Below are positions 8,027 to 17,528 of a stretch of DNA of 64,000 bases, piece by piece (within the stretch, counting starts at the first letter, position 1; every line of letters starts with the position of its first letter). This DNA is from an uncultured Victivallis sp. GTDB taxonomy: Bacteria; Verrucomicrobiota; Lentisphaeria; Victivallales; Victivallaceae. Under the pieces are notes generated by a model, which saw nothing but the letters and a program-made list of their open reading frames with translations, was not told the DNA's origin and did no database searches. A program made the position numbers and the translations under genes. Where the stretch lies: NCBI RefSeq assembly GCF_944391105.1, contig NZ_CALXSK010000002.1, forward strand, positions 1 to 64,000. Direction: 5' to 3'.

Positions 8027-8681
8027 ATCCGAACCCCCGGACGGTCCGGATCAGTTTTCTGGGGAAAGGTTTGTCCACCTTGTCGCGCAGACGGCAGATC
8101 CGGGTCTCCACGATATTGGTCTGAGGGTCGAAATTGTACTCCCAGACATGTTCCATGATCATCGTTTTGGAAACCACCCGCCCCGCGTTGCGCATCAGAA
8201 ACTCCAGAAGTGAAAACTCCTGCGGCTGGAGATCGAGACGCACTCCGCCCCTGTTTGCCTTGCGGCTCAAAAGATCGAGCGTCAGATCCTCATAAGTCAG
8301 CACGGTCGGCTCGGCAGCGGCGGAGGCCCGGCGCAACAGCGCATGAATCCGGGCCAGCAGTTCGACGAAGGCGAACGGTTTGGTGACATAATCGTCGCTG
8401 CCGCACTGCAATCCCTTGACCCGGTCTTCGACCGCGTCGCGTGCGCTCAGAATGATGACCGGAACCGTGGGTTTGGTCTCCCGGAGTTTCCTGACCACGC
8501 TGAATCCGTCAAGGCGCGGAAGCATCACATCGAAAATCCCGAGATCGAACTCCTCCTCCTGCGCCATCACGAGCCCGGATTTCCCGTCACTTGAATGCGC
8601 TACGGTAAACCCCGCCTGCTCAAGTCCCTTTCGGATGAACGCAGCTGTCTGCAAATCATCTTCCAACAGCAGTATCTTCAT
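8013..8681 (-). CDS. OmpR/PhoB-family response regulator
   Basis: This 222-residue regulator starts at ATG 8681 with an AAAAGG ribosome site about 10 bases upstream. The receiver domain has acidic residues LEDD (7-9), phosphoacceptor Asp51 in FDVMLPRLDG and Lys101 in TKPF. A winged-helix DNA-binding domain follows (LDLQPQEFSLLEFLMRNAG, then RTVRGFGYVLE at the C-terminus). It is the partner of the histidine kinase downstream. A longer frame reaches 8840, but that part has no homology-like content and overlaps the promoter of the divergent HTH gene. Confidence 0.95.
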   Translation of the reverse strand: MKILLLEDDLQTAAFIRKGLEQAGFTVAHSSDGKSGLVMAQEEEFDLGIFDVMLPRLDGFSVVRKLRETKPTVPVIILSARDAVEDRVKGLQCGSDDYVTKPFAFVELLARIHALLRRASAAAEPTVLTYEDLTLDLLSRKANRGGVRLDLQPQEFSLLEFLMRNAGRVVSKTMIMEHVWEYNFDPQTNIVETRICRLRDKVDKPFPRKLIRTVRGFGYVLE

Positions 8682-8803
8682 AATGCGGCAGCCTTTTGAT
8701 TTGTGTTTCTTCAATGTATCCCGAAAAAGCCTTCTTTTCAAGCGGCAGGAACAATAAAATTGTAATTTGTCAATCAATGGATATAACATTTCCGCCGCAG
8801 CAC

Positions 8804-8831
8804 TTGACTTCGTCAATAAACATATTATATT
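8804..8831 (+). promoter_or_regulatory. Promoter of the small HTH gene
   Basis: TTGACT (8804-8809), 16-base spacer, TATATT (8826-8831), about 40 bases before the start codon at 8872. Confidence 0.5.
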
Positions 8832-8871
8832 GCCTTTCAAAAGGACGGCATTTTACAGAGGAACAAAAAAC

Positions 8872-9261
8872 ATGTCACCATATCTGGACAAACGGCGGGA
8901 ACTGGGTGTCTGGCTGAAGGTGCTGCTGGCGAAGTACGGCATCCGTCAGACGCAGATCGCTTCACGGCTCGGGATCACGCGGCAGTATGTCTGCCAGATC
9001 TGCGGCGGGAAGAGTCCGCTTGCTCCGGAACATTTCAAGACGATCTATGAGATGCTTCTGGAGATGCACGCGGCCGAGGCGGATCTCCGTCGTTTTGTGC
9101 AGCTTCACGTCGATTCGAAGATCATGATCCCGTACATCGTCGGCGCCGACCTTGCCGACATCGAGATCACGCTGCTGCGGAAATTCCGCAAGCTCCCGCC
9201 CGCCCGGAAAGATCAGGTCATCATCTACATCGAAAACTGCCTTGAATCCGATGAACCCTGA
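8872..9261 (+). CDS. Small XRE-type helix-turn-helix protein
   Basis: This 129-residue protein starts at ATG 8872, preceded by AGAGGA with good spacing. A Cro/C1-type helix-turn-helix lies near residues 18-45: LAKYGIRQTQIASRLGITRQ, then YVCQICGGKS. The rest is helical and ends in an acidic tail. It probably binds DNA or acts as a small regulator; its targets are unknown. It is divergent from the two-component pair with a short shared region. A longer frame begins at 8767 but would span the predicted promoter. Confidence 0.8.
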   Translation: MSPYLDKRRELGVWLKVLLAKYGIRQTQIASRLGITRQYVCQICGGKSPLAPEHFKTIYEMLLEMHAAEADLRRFVQLHVDSKIMIPYIVGADLADIEITLLRKFRKLPPARKDQVIIYIENCLESDEP

Positions 9262-9464
9262 TTTCACGGTTTTCCGCTGTCTGGAATCAGGTCGCTGCAA
9301 TGATCCCGCTCTTTCCTCCGGTTTGAAGAGATTCTTGTTCTCGCTCCGGAAAAGGTGACGTTTTCGGGCGACGGGATAAGGGGTCGGGCTGGGTGCCGCC
9401 ACTTTTCCGCGGAACTTCGGAACGGGGGCGTGCTTCATCGAGATGATTCATCGTGGCCGGCAAC

Positions 9465-12400
9465 TCAATCAGCATGAATGTGGCCGCACTCTTTATGATC
9501 GAACTCCCTGTCGGAAATGATGGATGAGGGGATGGAAATATCGGGAAGCTGTTTTCTGTCGGACCGGATCCGAACCGTTGCGGCATCGGTACAGCCGATT
9601 CCGATTTCGATTCCGTTGAAGAGAGTGACGCCGTTGTTGCCGGGAACCCGTACAACCATCCCGATACGGAACTCTTTTCCAGTCAGAAGTTCCGGCATTC
9701 CCTCCTCCTCCGTATCAAGCTCAAGCCGATAGAGCTGAAGTGCTTCCGTTGGAGAGTGGAAGATCGAAAGCCGGTGCCCCCGGGTACGCAACCCCGCCGG
9801 GAATTCTCCCGAGCCGCGCCGCAGAAAGATCTGCGGCCCATCCACCGTCTGTGCGAGCGAGTAATCCCGGAATACCGAGTTGTCCGAATAGCCGAGCAGA
9901 AGCTCCACGCAGCTGTCCTGAAATACCGCCTCTCCGGAAAAACGCTGCCGGAACGGCACCCCCGTGACAAACAGATCCAGGTAAAACCGCCGTTCGCGGT
10001 AGAAGAGGAAGAGCAGAAGCTCTCCGTTTGATTCCCCGCCCCGGAACAGCCACGGCGCCTCCGGAGATCCCATCCGGAAAGAGATTCCCGATCCCTCCAA
10101 AACCGGTTCCGGAATGCTGCCGGAGAAGGGGAACGCTTCAAGCTCCCTGCCGCCGGAAGCGAAGTGCAGTTTTTTCCGGAACTCCGAAAACGGCATGGCA
10201 TCCTCCCAGAATGAAAACAGCCGCTCCCGTCCCCGGCGGAGTTCGCTCCGGTAGGGAATCAGGTCGGGAGGAACGGAAAAATCCATGACCGGGGAGGGGG
10301 CTGCATTCGCGTCTTCCGGCCGGACTTTCCGCTCAAACTCCATTCCGTTGCAATGAACGCCATGATAGGTGACGGCGTCCGGATTGGAAAACGAAACGCC
10401 GGAATGGTACGCCCCCCTTGTCATCACGCCGGGGAAAAGGCCGGAACACCCTTCCCGGATCACCTCTCCGCCGATCCGCAGATCGACAGGTGACCGGAAC
10501 GGATAATCGTGGAGCGGTTCCGGCGACACGGCCAGCTCAAACGTCGCGACCGATTCCGGAGGCAGTTCGAGCGCGGAGGGCTTCGAAACCCGACAGAGCG
10601 CCGATTCCGCTTCCGGCACGACCGTCCGGGCGTCGGGTGCGGGATTGTACAGTGTGACAAACCAGCGCTCCTCCTCCGTACCGGAACAACACTTCTCTTT
10701 TCGAAATCCGCAGACGTAAGGCTCCCGCCCCGGCGGATTTTTCCACTCCGCCGTCGGAGCAGTGACGGGGCCGGTAAAGCGGACCCGCTTCGGAATGCCC
10801 GGATAGAGGTCGAATCCGTTGTCGTCCGGATAACACCCCGCCTCCCATGGTGAAAGCACAACTCCCGCGGCAAAACGGGAGCTCTCCAGAATGAATGTCC
10901 CCGGATTCTCCGGCTCCGGCCGCAGCGAGAGCCGCGCCTCGGGCAGCCGCAGTTCACGCGGGGAGACGAGAAAGCGATGATTCCGAACCGTCTCCTCCCC
11001 GAAAATGGCAAGCTCTGCCAGGATAAAGCATTCCGCGGGATCCACTCCCGCGCATTCGCCGCGATCGACGCAGAGGAGCTGTGCGGTCGCTCCCGCCGGA
11101 ATTTCCACTTCGATTTCCCGGCGGAACACCGTCTCCCCGGTGAATCGGATGCAGCCGGCGCGCAGTTTTCCCCGCCTCATCCGGGCCGTGTCGTTCGAGA
11201 CGTGAAAAACGATCTTCTCATCGTAAACGGCGATGATCGGCAGCACTGCCCGGCAGGAGCGTTTCAGCGCGTACCAGGCGGCTTTGGGAGTGCCGTAATA
11301 GTCGACCACGCCCCATCCCATCATCGGATAGGCGTTGTTGTACATCCAGAAAGCCGCGCCGCCGCAGAGTTCCCGTTTCCGGCGCAGAAACTCGAGATAG
11401 CGCCGGATCAGTTCGCAGTGCGCTTCCGCGAAAAACGCAAGACTCTGCCGGACAGGATATTCGAAGCCGCGCTCCCGGAGCCCGAATGTCAGGTGGCGGA
11501 AGAACAATCCCCATTCGTCGTTGCGTTGAAGATCGAGAACGTGGTGATCGCGCAGCACCGGATTCTCCCAGCTGTCCAGATCGCCGTCGGCCAGATATCG
11601 GTGCAGACTCGACGCCGGATCCCCGGAAACGCCGTACAGTTCGTTGTCGAACGCGGGGACTGCCGCTTCCGCGTCGAACTCGGCGTCGGAAGCGTATTGA
11701 TGTGCGGCCGGATTGCCATGGAAGGTTCCGACTCCCGGCGCATTCGGCCTCCCTCCGCACTTCCCCGGTGACGGGCAGGAGGGCAAATAGAGCGCGTCCG
11801 GCGCAAATTTGCGGACAATCTCCGGAAAATCACGGTGGAAGAGCCGCCAGCCGGCATAATGGTTCGGCCGCCGGCGCGGACAGACGTCTGCGTAGAATCC
11901 GTCCGTTTCATTCGATCCGCACCACAGAATGATGCAGGGGTGGTTCCGCAGACGTTTCAGAACGGTTTCACACTCGAGCCGGCACTCCGCCCGGAACGCC
12001 GGGTCGAAATCCGGCACTTCCGGTCCGCCGAACATGAAATCCTGCCACACCATGATGCCGAACTCATCGCACAATTCGTAGAAAAGCTCCTGCTCGTAAC
12101 AGCCTCCGCCCCAGATCCGCAGATAGTTCATCTCTGCGGCGGCGGCGAGTTCCAGCAGGGTGCGCAGGTGATCGCGCGTGACCCGTCCCGGGATGATGTC
12201 CGCGGGAATCCAGTTTGCCCCTTTTGCAAACACCCTCACCCCGTTGACGAGGAAACGGAACACGTCCTGTTCCGGCGCGATGTTCCGCCAGTCGAGCTCC
12301 ACCTTCCGGAACGCGAACCGCACATTCCGGCTGGTCTCTTCCCCGCCGTGTGAAATCGAGATTTCGAGTTCATACATCGGCTGTTCCCCGTATCCGCGCG

Positions 12401-13199
12401 GATACCAGAGCGCCGGGTTGTCGATCCGGAGAGTCTGTTCATACTCCCAGCAGCCCGGTCCGAGCACGGCCGGAACTTCTTTTTGCGCGGCGATCTGCCC
12501 CCCGTGCCGCACGGTCAGACGCAACATTCCGTCGACCAGCTTCGTCAGAACCGATTCCAGCGTAAACATGCAGCGCACCGTTCCGTCGATGCCGGCCTGA
12601 ATGTGCGGGTCGCGAATCCGGGCGAACCGGAGAATCTCCAGCCCGCAGTCGCGCCAGATTCCGCAGACCGGCAGCCCCTGCGCCCAGTCCCAGCCGTAGG
12701 TGTAGTCGGCTTTCCGCCCGGCGCCGCGTTTCCGGCAGAGTGTCCGGTCGTAAATCGCGTCCGACCAGCCGGTCAGATGAAAGTCGACCAGCGGAACTGC
12801 CTTGATCCCGGAATCGAACGGATTCAGCCGCACTTCCAGATGATTTTCTCCGTCCCGCAGCAGAGCGGTGATGTCGAGGCGGCAGGGGCGGTGCATGCTT
12901 TTGTGATGCCCGGCCGGAGTGCCGTTGACCAGGATTTCCGCGACATAAGCCAGCCCGTCAAACCACAGAATATATCGCGTTCCGGGATGGAGCCGGAGAG
13001 AAAAATCCTTCTCGTAACTCCAGATATGTTCCCCGAGTTCTCGGCATTCGCGGAAGTTGTCGCGGATGTTCGGATCCGAAACCGCGCCGGCGCGCATCAG
13101 ATCGAGAATGACATCACCGGGAACGGTCGCAGGAAACGTGCGGCCGTCGTCGCACGTCAGTCGCCATTGCCCATTCAAAGAGAGATCGTTGCTGTTCAT
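9465..13199 (-). CDS. GH2 beta-mannosidase-like glycosidase with long C-terminal extension
   Basis: ATG 13199 follows AGGA with six-base spacing and gives 1244 residues, against about 820-900 for typical beta-mannosidases. The N-terminal galactose-binding-like domain begins LSLNGQWRLTCDDGRTFPA and contains VPGDVILDLM. The TIM barrel shows IWGGGCYEQELFYELCDEFG and LWCGSNET, putting the acid/base at Glu431. The likely nucleophile is Glu520 in FDNELYG. Residues beyond about 850 are not part of the usual enzyme; the segment about 1000-1235 has the look of a family-9-like carbohydrate-binding beta-sandwich. No signal peptide is visible, so it probably acts in the cytoplasm on imported mannosides. 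An AraC regulator lies just upstream on the same strand. Confidence 0.85.
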   Translation of the reverse strand: MNSNDLSLNGQWRLTCDDGRTFPATVPGDVILDLMRAGAVSDPNIRDNFRECRELGEHIWSYEKDFSLRLHPGTRYILWFDGLAYVAEILVNGTPAGHHKSMHRPCRLDITALLRDGENHLEVRLNPFDSGIKAVPLVDFHLTGWSDAIYDRTLCRKRGAGRKADYTYGWDWAQGLPVCGIWRDCGLEILRFARIRDPHIQAGIDGTVRCMFTLESVLTKLVDGMLRLTVRHGGQIAAQKEVPAVLGPGCWEYEQTLRIDNPALWYPRGYGEQPMYELEISISHGGEETSRNVRFAFRKVELDWRNIAPEQDVFRFLVNGVRVFAKGANWIPADIIPGRVTRDHLRTLLELAAAAEMNYLRIWGGGCYEQELFYELCDEFGIMVWQDFMFGGPEVPDFDPAFRAECRLECETVLKRLRNHPCIILWCGSNETDGFYADVCPRRRPNHYAGWRLFHRDFPEIVRKFAPDALYLPSCPSPGKCGGRPNAPGVGTFHGNPAAHQYASDAEFDAEAAVPAFDNELYGVSGDPASSLHRYLADGDLDSWENPVLRDHHVLDLQRNDEWGLFFRHLTFGLRERGFEYPVRQSLAFFAEAHCELIRRYLEFLRRKRELCGGAAFWMYNNAYPMMGWGVVDYYGTPKAAWYALKRSCRAVLPIIAVYDEKIVFHVSNDTARMRRGKLRAGCIRFTGETVFRREIEVEIPAGATAQLLCVDRGECAGVDPAECFILAELAIFGEETVRNHRFLVSPRELRLPEARLSLRPEPENPGTFILESSRFAAGVVLSPWEAGCYPDDNGFDLYPGIPKRVRFTGPVTAPTAEWKNPPGREPYVCGFRKEKCCSGTEEERWFVTLYNPAPDARTVVPEAESALCRVSKPSALELPPESVATFELAVSPEPLHDYPFRSPVDLRIGGEVIREGCSGLFPGVMTRGAYHSGVSFSNPDAVTYHGVHCNGMEFERKVRPEDANAAPSPVMDFSVPPDLIPYRSELRRGRERLFSFWEDAMPFSEFRKKLHFASGGRELEAFPFSGSIPEPVLEGSGISFRMGSPEAPWLFRGGESNGELLLFLFYRERRFYLDLFVTGVPFRQRFSGEAVFQDSCVELLLGYSDNSVFRDYSLAQTVDGPQIFLRRGSGEFPAGLRTRGHRLSIFHSPTEALQLYRLELDTEEEGMPELLTGKEFRIGMVVRVPGNNGVTLFNGIEIGIGCTDAATVRIRSDRKQLPDISIPSSIISDREFDHKECGHIHAD

Positions 13200-13234
13200 T
13201 GCTTTTCCTGTTCCGGATGGTTGCATTTGCTATA

Positions 13235-13263
13235 ATTATACCGGAACGGAATGGAAATCGCAA
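13235..13263 (-). promoter_or_regulatory. Promoter of the GH2 gene
   Basis: On the minus strand TTGCGA (13258-13263), 17-base spacer, TATAAT (13235-13240), 35 bases before the GH2 ATG. The -10 is embedded in the self-complementary TATAATTATA (13231-13240). The GH2 gene therefore probably has its own start site rather than relying on araC read-through. Confidence 0.6.
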
Positions 13264-13317
13264 TGGGTAAAAGTGACTTTTTTAGATTGTGAAAATACAA
13301 AAAAGCCAATATGGAAT

Positions 13318-14079
13318 TCAGCGGGATTCACTCTTCTGCCGATTTCCCGTGCGGTACTCCCCCGGGGTCATGCCGGTGTGTTTGCGGAACATGCGGTAAA
13401 AATTTTTCAGGTCGTGAAACTTTGTTTTCTCCGCGATTTCCGCAATCGGCGCGCCGGTTTCCCGCAGGAGTCGGCAGGCTGTGTCAAGCCGGAACAAAAG
13501 CCGGTAACGGCCCGGAGAAACGCCGAATTCCCGTCGGAAAAAATGGCGCAGATAGGAGGGGCTGTAACCGGCGTAGGCGGAAAAATCCTGCCAGTTCTGC
13601 GGCCGGTCAAACCGTTCGAGCTCCTTGCGTGCGATGTAGACCTCCTTCGCGATCAGCGGATCCTGCTGTTCCGGCAGCTCGGAGAGATTCAGCCGCAGAG
13701 CGGAGAAAAGATATTCCGAGAGCAGTTTCCGGTCGGCGGCCAGATGGAAATCCTCCAGTGCGTCGTGCACGAACTGGTCGAGCATCTCCAGATGCCGCCA
13801 GATGCCGATATGCGGGAGCTGCCAGCGCGATTTGCGGTAGTTGTTGAAAAGCAGCATCAGAACCCGATAGGGATTCTCCTCCGGAAAATCATGGAGGGTC
13901 GTGTCCCCGCACGTGTGGCAGAAAACCGTTCCCCGCTGATACTTCCCCCCTTCGTAAAAGACGGTCCCTCCTGTCATGATCTCGACGTAAAGGAGATTTT
14001 TTCCGACCAGGGTCGGGCGAAACGGACGTTTCGCCGAAGCGCGGAAATAGTAGATTTCAACGATTTCTGGATTCGCCAT
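13318..14079 (-). CDS. AraC-family transcriptional regulator
   Basis: This 253-residue protein has an N-terminal cupin-like sensing part (to about residue 110) containing GGKYQRGTVFCHTCGDTTLH. The C-terminal AraC domain has two helix-turn-helix units (FSAYAGYSPSYLRHFFRREF and IAEIAEKTKFHDLKNFYRMF, then HTGMTPGEYR). It most likely controls the GH2 beta-mannosidase-like gene 119 bases downstream in response to a sugar. The target is inferred from adjacency only. Confidence 0.92.
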   Translation of the reverse strand: MANPEIVEIYYFRASAKRPFRPTLVGKNLLYVEIMTGGTVFYEGGKYQRGTVFCHTCGDTTLHDFPEENPYRVLMLLFNNYRKSRWQLPHIGIWRHLEMLDQFVHDALEDFHLAADRKLLSEYLFSALRLNLSELPEQQDPLIAKEVYIARKELERFDRPQNWQDFSAYAGYSPSYLRHFFRREFGVSPGRYRLLFRLDTACRLLRETGAPIAEIAEKTKFHDLKNFYRMFRKHTGMTPGEYRTGNRQKSESR

Positions 14080-14127
14080 GCCGTTGGCCCTTTTCTCTTT
14101 TCATTCTGTTCCGGAAGATCAGTTGAT

Positions 14128-15423
14128 TTACGGACAGGGCGTACGAAGGGCTTCCGGCTGTGGTGTTGAGTCCGGCGCGTCGTCCCGCGCGGAGAAGAGT
14201 TTCAGCGCGGCCTCCAGCTGGGTGTCGCGCACGGCATCTTTTCCCGTTGGAAGAACAACACCGGGAGTGCGCTGAAGTTGCGCGTTGAGTTTCCACTGGG
14301 TCGGCAGGTCGAGTTCGACCGGTTCGTCCGGGTTGAGTCCGCTGCCCTCGATCGCGCGCCCGGATGGCGTCAGATAGCGTCCCGCCGCGAAACGCAGCGC
14401 TCCGCCGTTGTCGAGCGGCAGAATTTGCAGCAGCGTACCCTTGCCGAACGTTTTCGCCCCGACGAGTTTCGCCCGGTTGTGGTCGCGGAGCGCCCCCGCG
14501 AAGAGTTCGGCGGCGCTTGCGGTGTAAGCGTTCGTCAGAATCACGACCGGGAGCGTCTCCTCCCGCAGTTCGCCCGCGACTGAGCGGACGACTTCCGCTT
14601 CCGGAGAATTGCGATGTTTCGCCGAGAAGAGAACGCTCCCCTCCGGCAGGAACAGAGAAGCGGTTTTCGCGGCGCCGTCGACGAGACCGCCGGGGTTGTT
14701 GCGCAGGTCGATCACGAGCCCGCGGCTCATTCCGGCCGCGCGGAGTTTCCGCAAAACCTTTTCGACTTCATCCGGCGTATGGGCGTTGAAACTGCTGATC
14801 CGGAGATAGCCGATGTCGCCGTCGATCAGATGAGCCGCCTCCGGCGGAACGGAGCTGCGCACGACTTTTTCGCGCCGGAGTTTCACGCTGCGGCTGCTTT
14901 TCCCGTCCGATGCGAGCAGTTCGAGTTCGAGTTCGCCGCCTGCCGGGCCGTGAAGAAGTTTCATGCACTCTTCGAGCGGCAGCGTCTCGATCTGCCGTCC
15001 GTCGATGCGGTGGATCTGTTCGCCGGGCAGGATGCCCGCTTTGTCCGCAGGACCGCCGGGAAGCACCGCCGTGATCAGCACCGGAGCGTTTTCCACTTTG
15101 ACCGCGTCGATGCCGATGCCGGACTGTTCGCCGGTGCGGGCCTCCTCGTTGACGGTGAATTCCGCGGGCGGCTCGTACCCGGAATAGGGGTCGAGCTCAC
15201 GCATCATGCCGCGCAGCGCGGCTTCGAGCAGCCGGTCGTAGCCGGCTTTGCTCTCATCGACATAGTTCCGGTTCAGGAACTCCATGACCTGCCCGAGCCG
15301 TCCGGCCTTTTCGTAGGTCGAAGCAGTGTGAAGCGGTTCCGGTTTTGACCGCTGCCCGCCGGCTGCGCATCCGGCCAGCGCCGCAGCAAGACAGGAAATG
15401 AAAAAAAACTCCGATCTCATCAT
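14128..15423 (-). CDS. S41 C-terminal processing protease lipoprotein (CtpA-like)
   Basis: This 431-residue protein has a lipoprotein signal (LAAALAGC, Cys19). A PDZ domain lies at about residues 95-175 (GIGIDAVKV, GGPADKAGILPGEQI). The S41 catalytic core follows, with Ser303 in TASAAELFAGAL and Lys328 in GAKTFGKGT. The 25-residue Ser-Lys spacing is the one seen in CtpA/Prc enzymes. It should cleave C-termini of envelope proteins from a lipid-anchored position. It ends 49 bases upstream of the araC start on the same strand and diverges from pfp. Confidence 0.93.
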   Translation of the reverse strand: MMRSEFFFISCLAAALAGCAAGGQRSKPEPLHTASTYEKAGRLGQVMEFLNRNYVDESKAGYDRLLEAALRGMMRELDPYSGYEPPAEFTVNEEARTGEQSGIGIDAVKVENAPVLITAVLPGGPADKAGILPGEQIHRIDGRQIETLPLEECMKLLHGPAGGELELELLASDGKSSRSVKLRREKVVRSSVPPEAAHLIDGDIGYLRISSFNAHTPDEVEKVLRKLRAAGMSRGLVIDLRNNPGGLVDGAAKTASLFLPEGSVLFSAKHRNSPEAEVVRSVAGELREETLPVVILTNAYTASAAELFAGALRDHNRAKLVGAKTFGKGTLLQILPLDNGGALRFAAGRYLTPSGRAIEGSGLNPDEPVELDLPTQWKLNAQLQRTPGVVLPTGKDAVRDTQLEAALKLFSARDDAPDSTPQPEALRTPCP

Positions 15424-15478
15424 ATGGTGTTTCTTCCTCCTTTTGTGGAATATAGTGCTTCTCCAGATAAAATCCAGC

Positions 15479-15507
15479 TTGATAAATCAGCTTTTAAGGA
15501 TTATTTT
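15479..15507 (+). promoter_or_regulatory. Promoter of pfp
   Basis: TTGATA (15479-15484), 17-base spacer, TATTTT (15502-15507), about 50 bases before the start codon. Confidence 0.4.
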
Positions 15508-15557
15508 ATAGAGAGTGTCGCAACCGGACAATATATGAACTTAACAGGATGGATATT

Positions 15558-17207
15558 ATGAGCATCTCTCCGCTGCAGAAGGCGCGTGCCGCCTACGCCC
15601 CGAAACTCCCCCCCGCTCTTGCGAAAGGCGCGAAAGTCAAAGTCCATGAAGGCGCGCCGACCACGGCCGTCGCCGATGTCGACAAGATCAAGGCGATCTT
15701 CAAAACCACGTTCGGCAGCCCCGTGCTGACCTTCGAAGCTGCCGACGGGGGCGAACTTCCCGCAGTCAACGTCGGAGTGATCCTCTCCGGCGGCCAGGCC
15801 CCCGGCGGGCACAATGTCATCGCCGGGCTCTACGACGGACTCAAGTCGCTGAACAAGGGGTGCCGCCTCTACGGCTTCCTCAAGGGACCCGACGGGCTTG
15901 TCAAGGATGAGTACGTGGAACTCACCGATGCGATCATCGACGCTCACCGCAACACCGGCGGTTTCGACATGATCGGCTCCGGCCGCACGAAACTCGAGAC
16001 CGACGAACAGTTCGAGGCTGCCCGCAAACATTGCGAAGCGCTGAAGATCTCCGCGCTGGTCATCATCGGCGGTGACGACTCCAACACGAATGCCTGCATG
16101 CTCGCGGAATACTTCAAGTCGCACAATATTCCGATCCAGGTCATCGGCTGCCCGAAGACCATCGACGGCGACCTCAAGAACGAGTGGATCGAAGCGAGCT
16201 TCGGCTTCGACACGGCCTGCCGCGTCTACAGCGAACTCATCGGCAACATCGGCCGCGACGCGAACTCCGCCAAGAAATACTGGCACTTCATCAAACTGAT
16301 GGGCCGTTCCGCTTCGCACATCGCGCTGGAGTGCGCGCTGCAGACTCAGCCGAACATCGCGATCATCTCCGAAGAGGTCGCCGCGAAGAAGATGACCCTC
16401 GGTCAGATCGTCGACGAGATCGCGTCGGTCGTCGCGGCCCGTTCCGCCGCCGGGATGAACTTCGGCGTGGCGCTGATTCCGGAAGGGCTCATCGAGTTCA
16501 TTCCGGAGATCAAGGTTCTGATTGCCGAGCTGAACGAACTCCTGGCCGCCAATGCGGAGAAGGTCGACGCGATGGAGAAGGCCGACAAGGTCAAGTTTGC
16601 GCTTGAGAACCTCTCGAAGGAGTCCGCCGCCGTCTTCGCGACGCTTCCGGCCGGAATCCAGATGCAGCTCTGCAACGACCGCGATCCGCACGGCAACGTC
16701 CAGGTCTCTCTCATCGAGACCGAGAAGATGCTCGCCGAAATGGTCGCCACGAAGCTCAAGGCGATGAAGGCCGAGGGGAAATACAACGGCAAGTTCAGCA
16801 CGCAGGTTCACTTCTTCGGCTACGAAGGACGCTGCGCAGCTCCATCGAATTACGACGCCGACTACTGCTACAGCCTCGGCTACAACGCCGCGGCGCTGAT
16901 CGGCGCGGGTCGCACCGGCTACATGTCGAGCGTTCGCAATACGACGAAGCCCGCCTCCGAGTGGATCGCCGGCGGCATTCCGATCACGATGATGATGAAC
17001 ATCGAGCGGCGTCATGGCCACGACAAGCCGGTCATCCGCAAGGCGCTCGTCGAGCTCGACGGCAAGCCGTTCCTCTACTTCGCCTCGAAGCGCGGCGAGT
17101 GGGCGAAAGAGACCGCCTACGTCTATCCCGGTCCGATTCAGTATTTCGGGCCGTCGGAGGTGTGTGATCTCGTCACCAAGACGCTGATGCTTGAGCAGGG
17201 CAAATAA
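15558..17207 (+). CDS. pfp: Diphosphate--fructose-6-phosphate 1-phosphotransferase (long form)
   Basis: This 549-residue enzyme phosphorylates fructose 6-phosphate reversibly with pyrophosphate instead of ATP in glycolysis/gluconeogenesis. The motif GGDDSNTN, with the extra Asp that replaces the ATP-PFK glycine, marks PPi specificity. Substrate motifs PKTIDGDL and MGRSASH and the long length match the plant/spirochaete-type PFP group. I chose ATG 15558 because the ATG nine bases upstream overlaps the AGGATG ribosome site. gatC follows after 13 bases on the same strand, possibly in the same transcript. Confidence 0.95.
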   Translation: MSISPLQKARAAYAPKLPPALAKGAKVKVHEGAPTTAVADVDKIKAIFKTTFGSPVLTFEAADGGELPAVNVGVILSGGQAPGGHNVIAGLYDGLKSLNKGCRLYGFLKGPDGLVKDEYVELTDAIIDAHRNTGGFDMIGSGRTKLETDEQFEAARKHCEALKISALVIIGGDDSNTNACMLAEYFKSHNIPIQVIGCPKTIDGDLKNEWIEASFGFDTACRVYSELIGNIGRDANSAKKYWHFIKLMGRSASHIALECALQTQPNIAIISEEVAAKKMTLGQIVDEIASVVAARSAAGMNFGVALIPEGLIEFIPEIKVLIAELNELLAANAEKVDAMEKADKVKFALENLSKESAAVFATLPAGIQMQLCNDRDPHGNVQVSLIETEKMLAEMVATKLKAMKAEGKYNGKFSTQVHFFGYEGRCAAPSNYDADYCYSLGYNAAALIGAGRTGYMSSVRNTTKPASEWIAGGIPITMMMNIERRHGHDKPVIRKALVELDGKPFLYFASKRGEWAKETAYVYPGPIQYFGPSEVCDLVTKTLMLEQGK

Positions 17208-17220
17208 TCCGGGCTGAACG

Positions 17221-17526
17221 ATGGAAGAGGCCCGAATCGACATCGGATATGTGGCGGCTCTCGCCCGGCTGGAGATTTCGGAGGAACAACTCCCGAAGCT
17301 CCAGAAGGATCTCGACAACATCGTCGGTTACATCGCTTCGCTGAGCGAGCTTGATCTGACCGGCGTGGAGCCGACCGCGCACGCGGCCGCGTTGACGAAC
17401 GTCTGGCGCGAGGATGAAGCGAAGCCGTCTTATGACCGCGACCGGATGCTCGCAAATGCTCCGGCGCTGATCGACGGGGATTTGATCCGGGTGCCGCAGG
17501 TGCTGCCCGGCGAAGGGAGCAACTGA
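17221..17526 (+). CDS. gatC: Asp-tRNA(Asn)/Glu-tRNA(Gln) amidotransferase subunit C
   Basis: This 101-residue protein has the GatC pattern: YVAALARLEISEEQ near the start, LQKDLDNIVGYIASLSELD and GVEPTAH in the middle, then RDRMLANAP. GatC stabilises the GatA-GatB complex that amidates misacylated tRNAs. gatA follows after two bases; gatB is not in the window. Confidence 0.95.
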   Translation: MEEARIDIGYVAALARLEISEEQLPKLQKDLDNIVGYIASLSELDLTGVEPTAHAAALTNVWREDEAKPSYDRDRMLANAPALIDGDLIRVPQVLPGEGSN

Positions 17527-17528
17527 CC

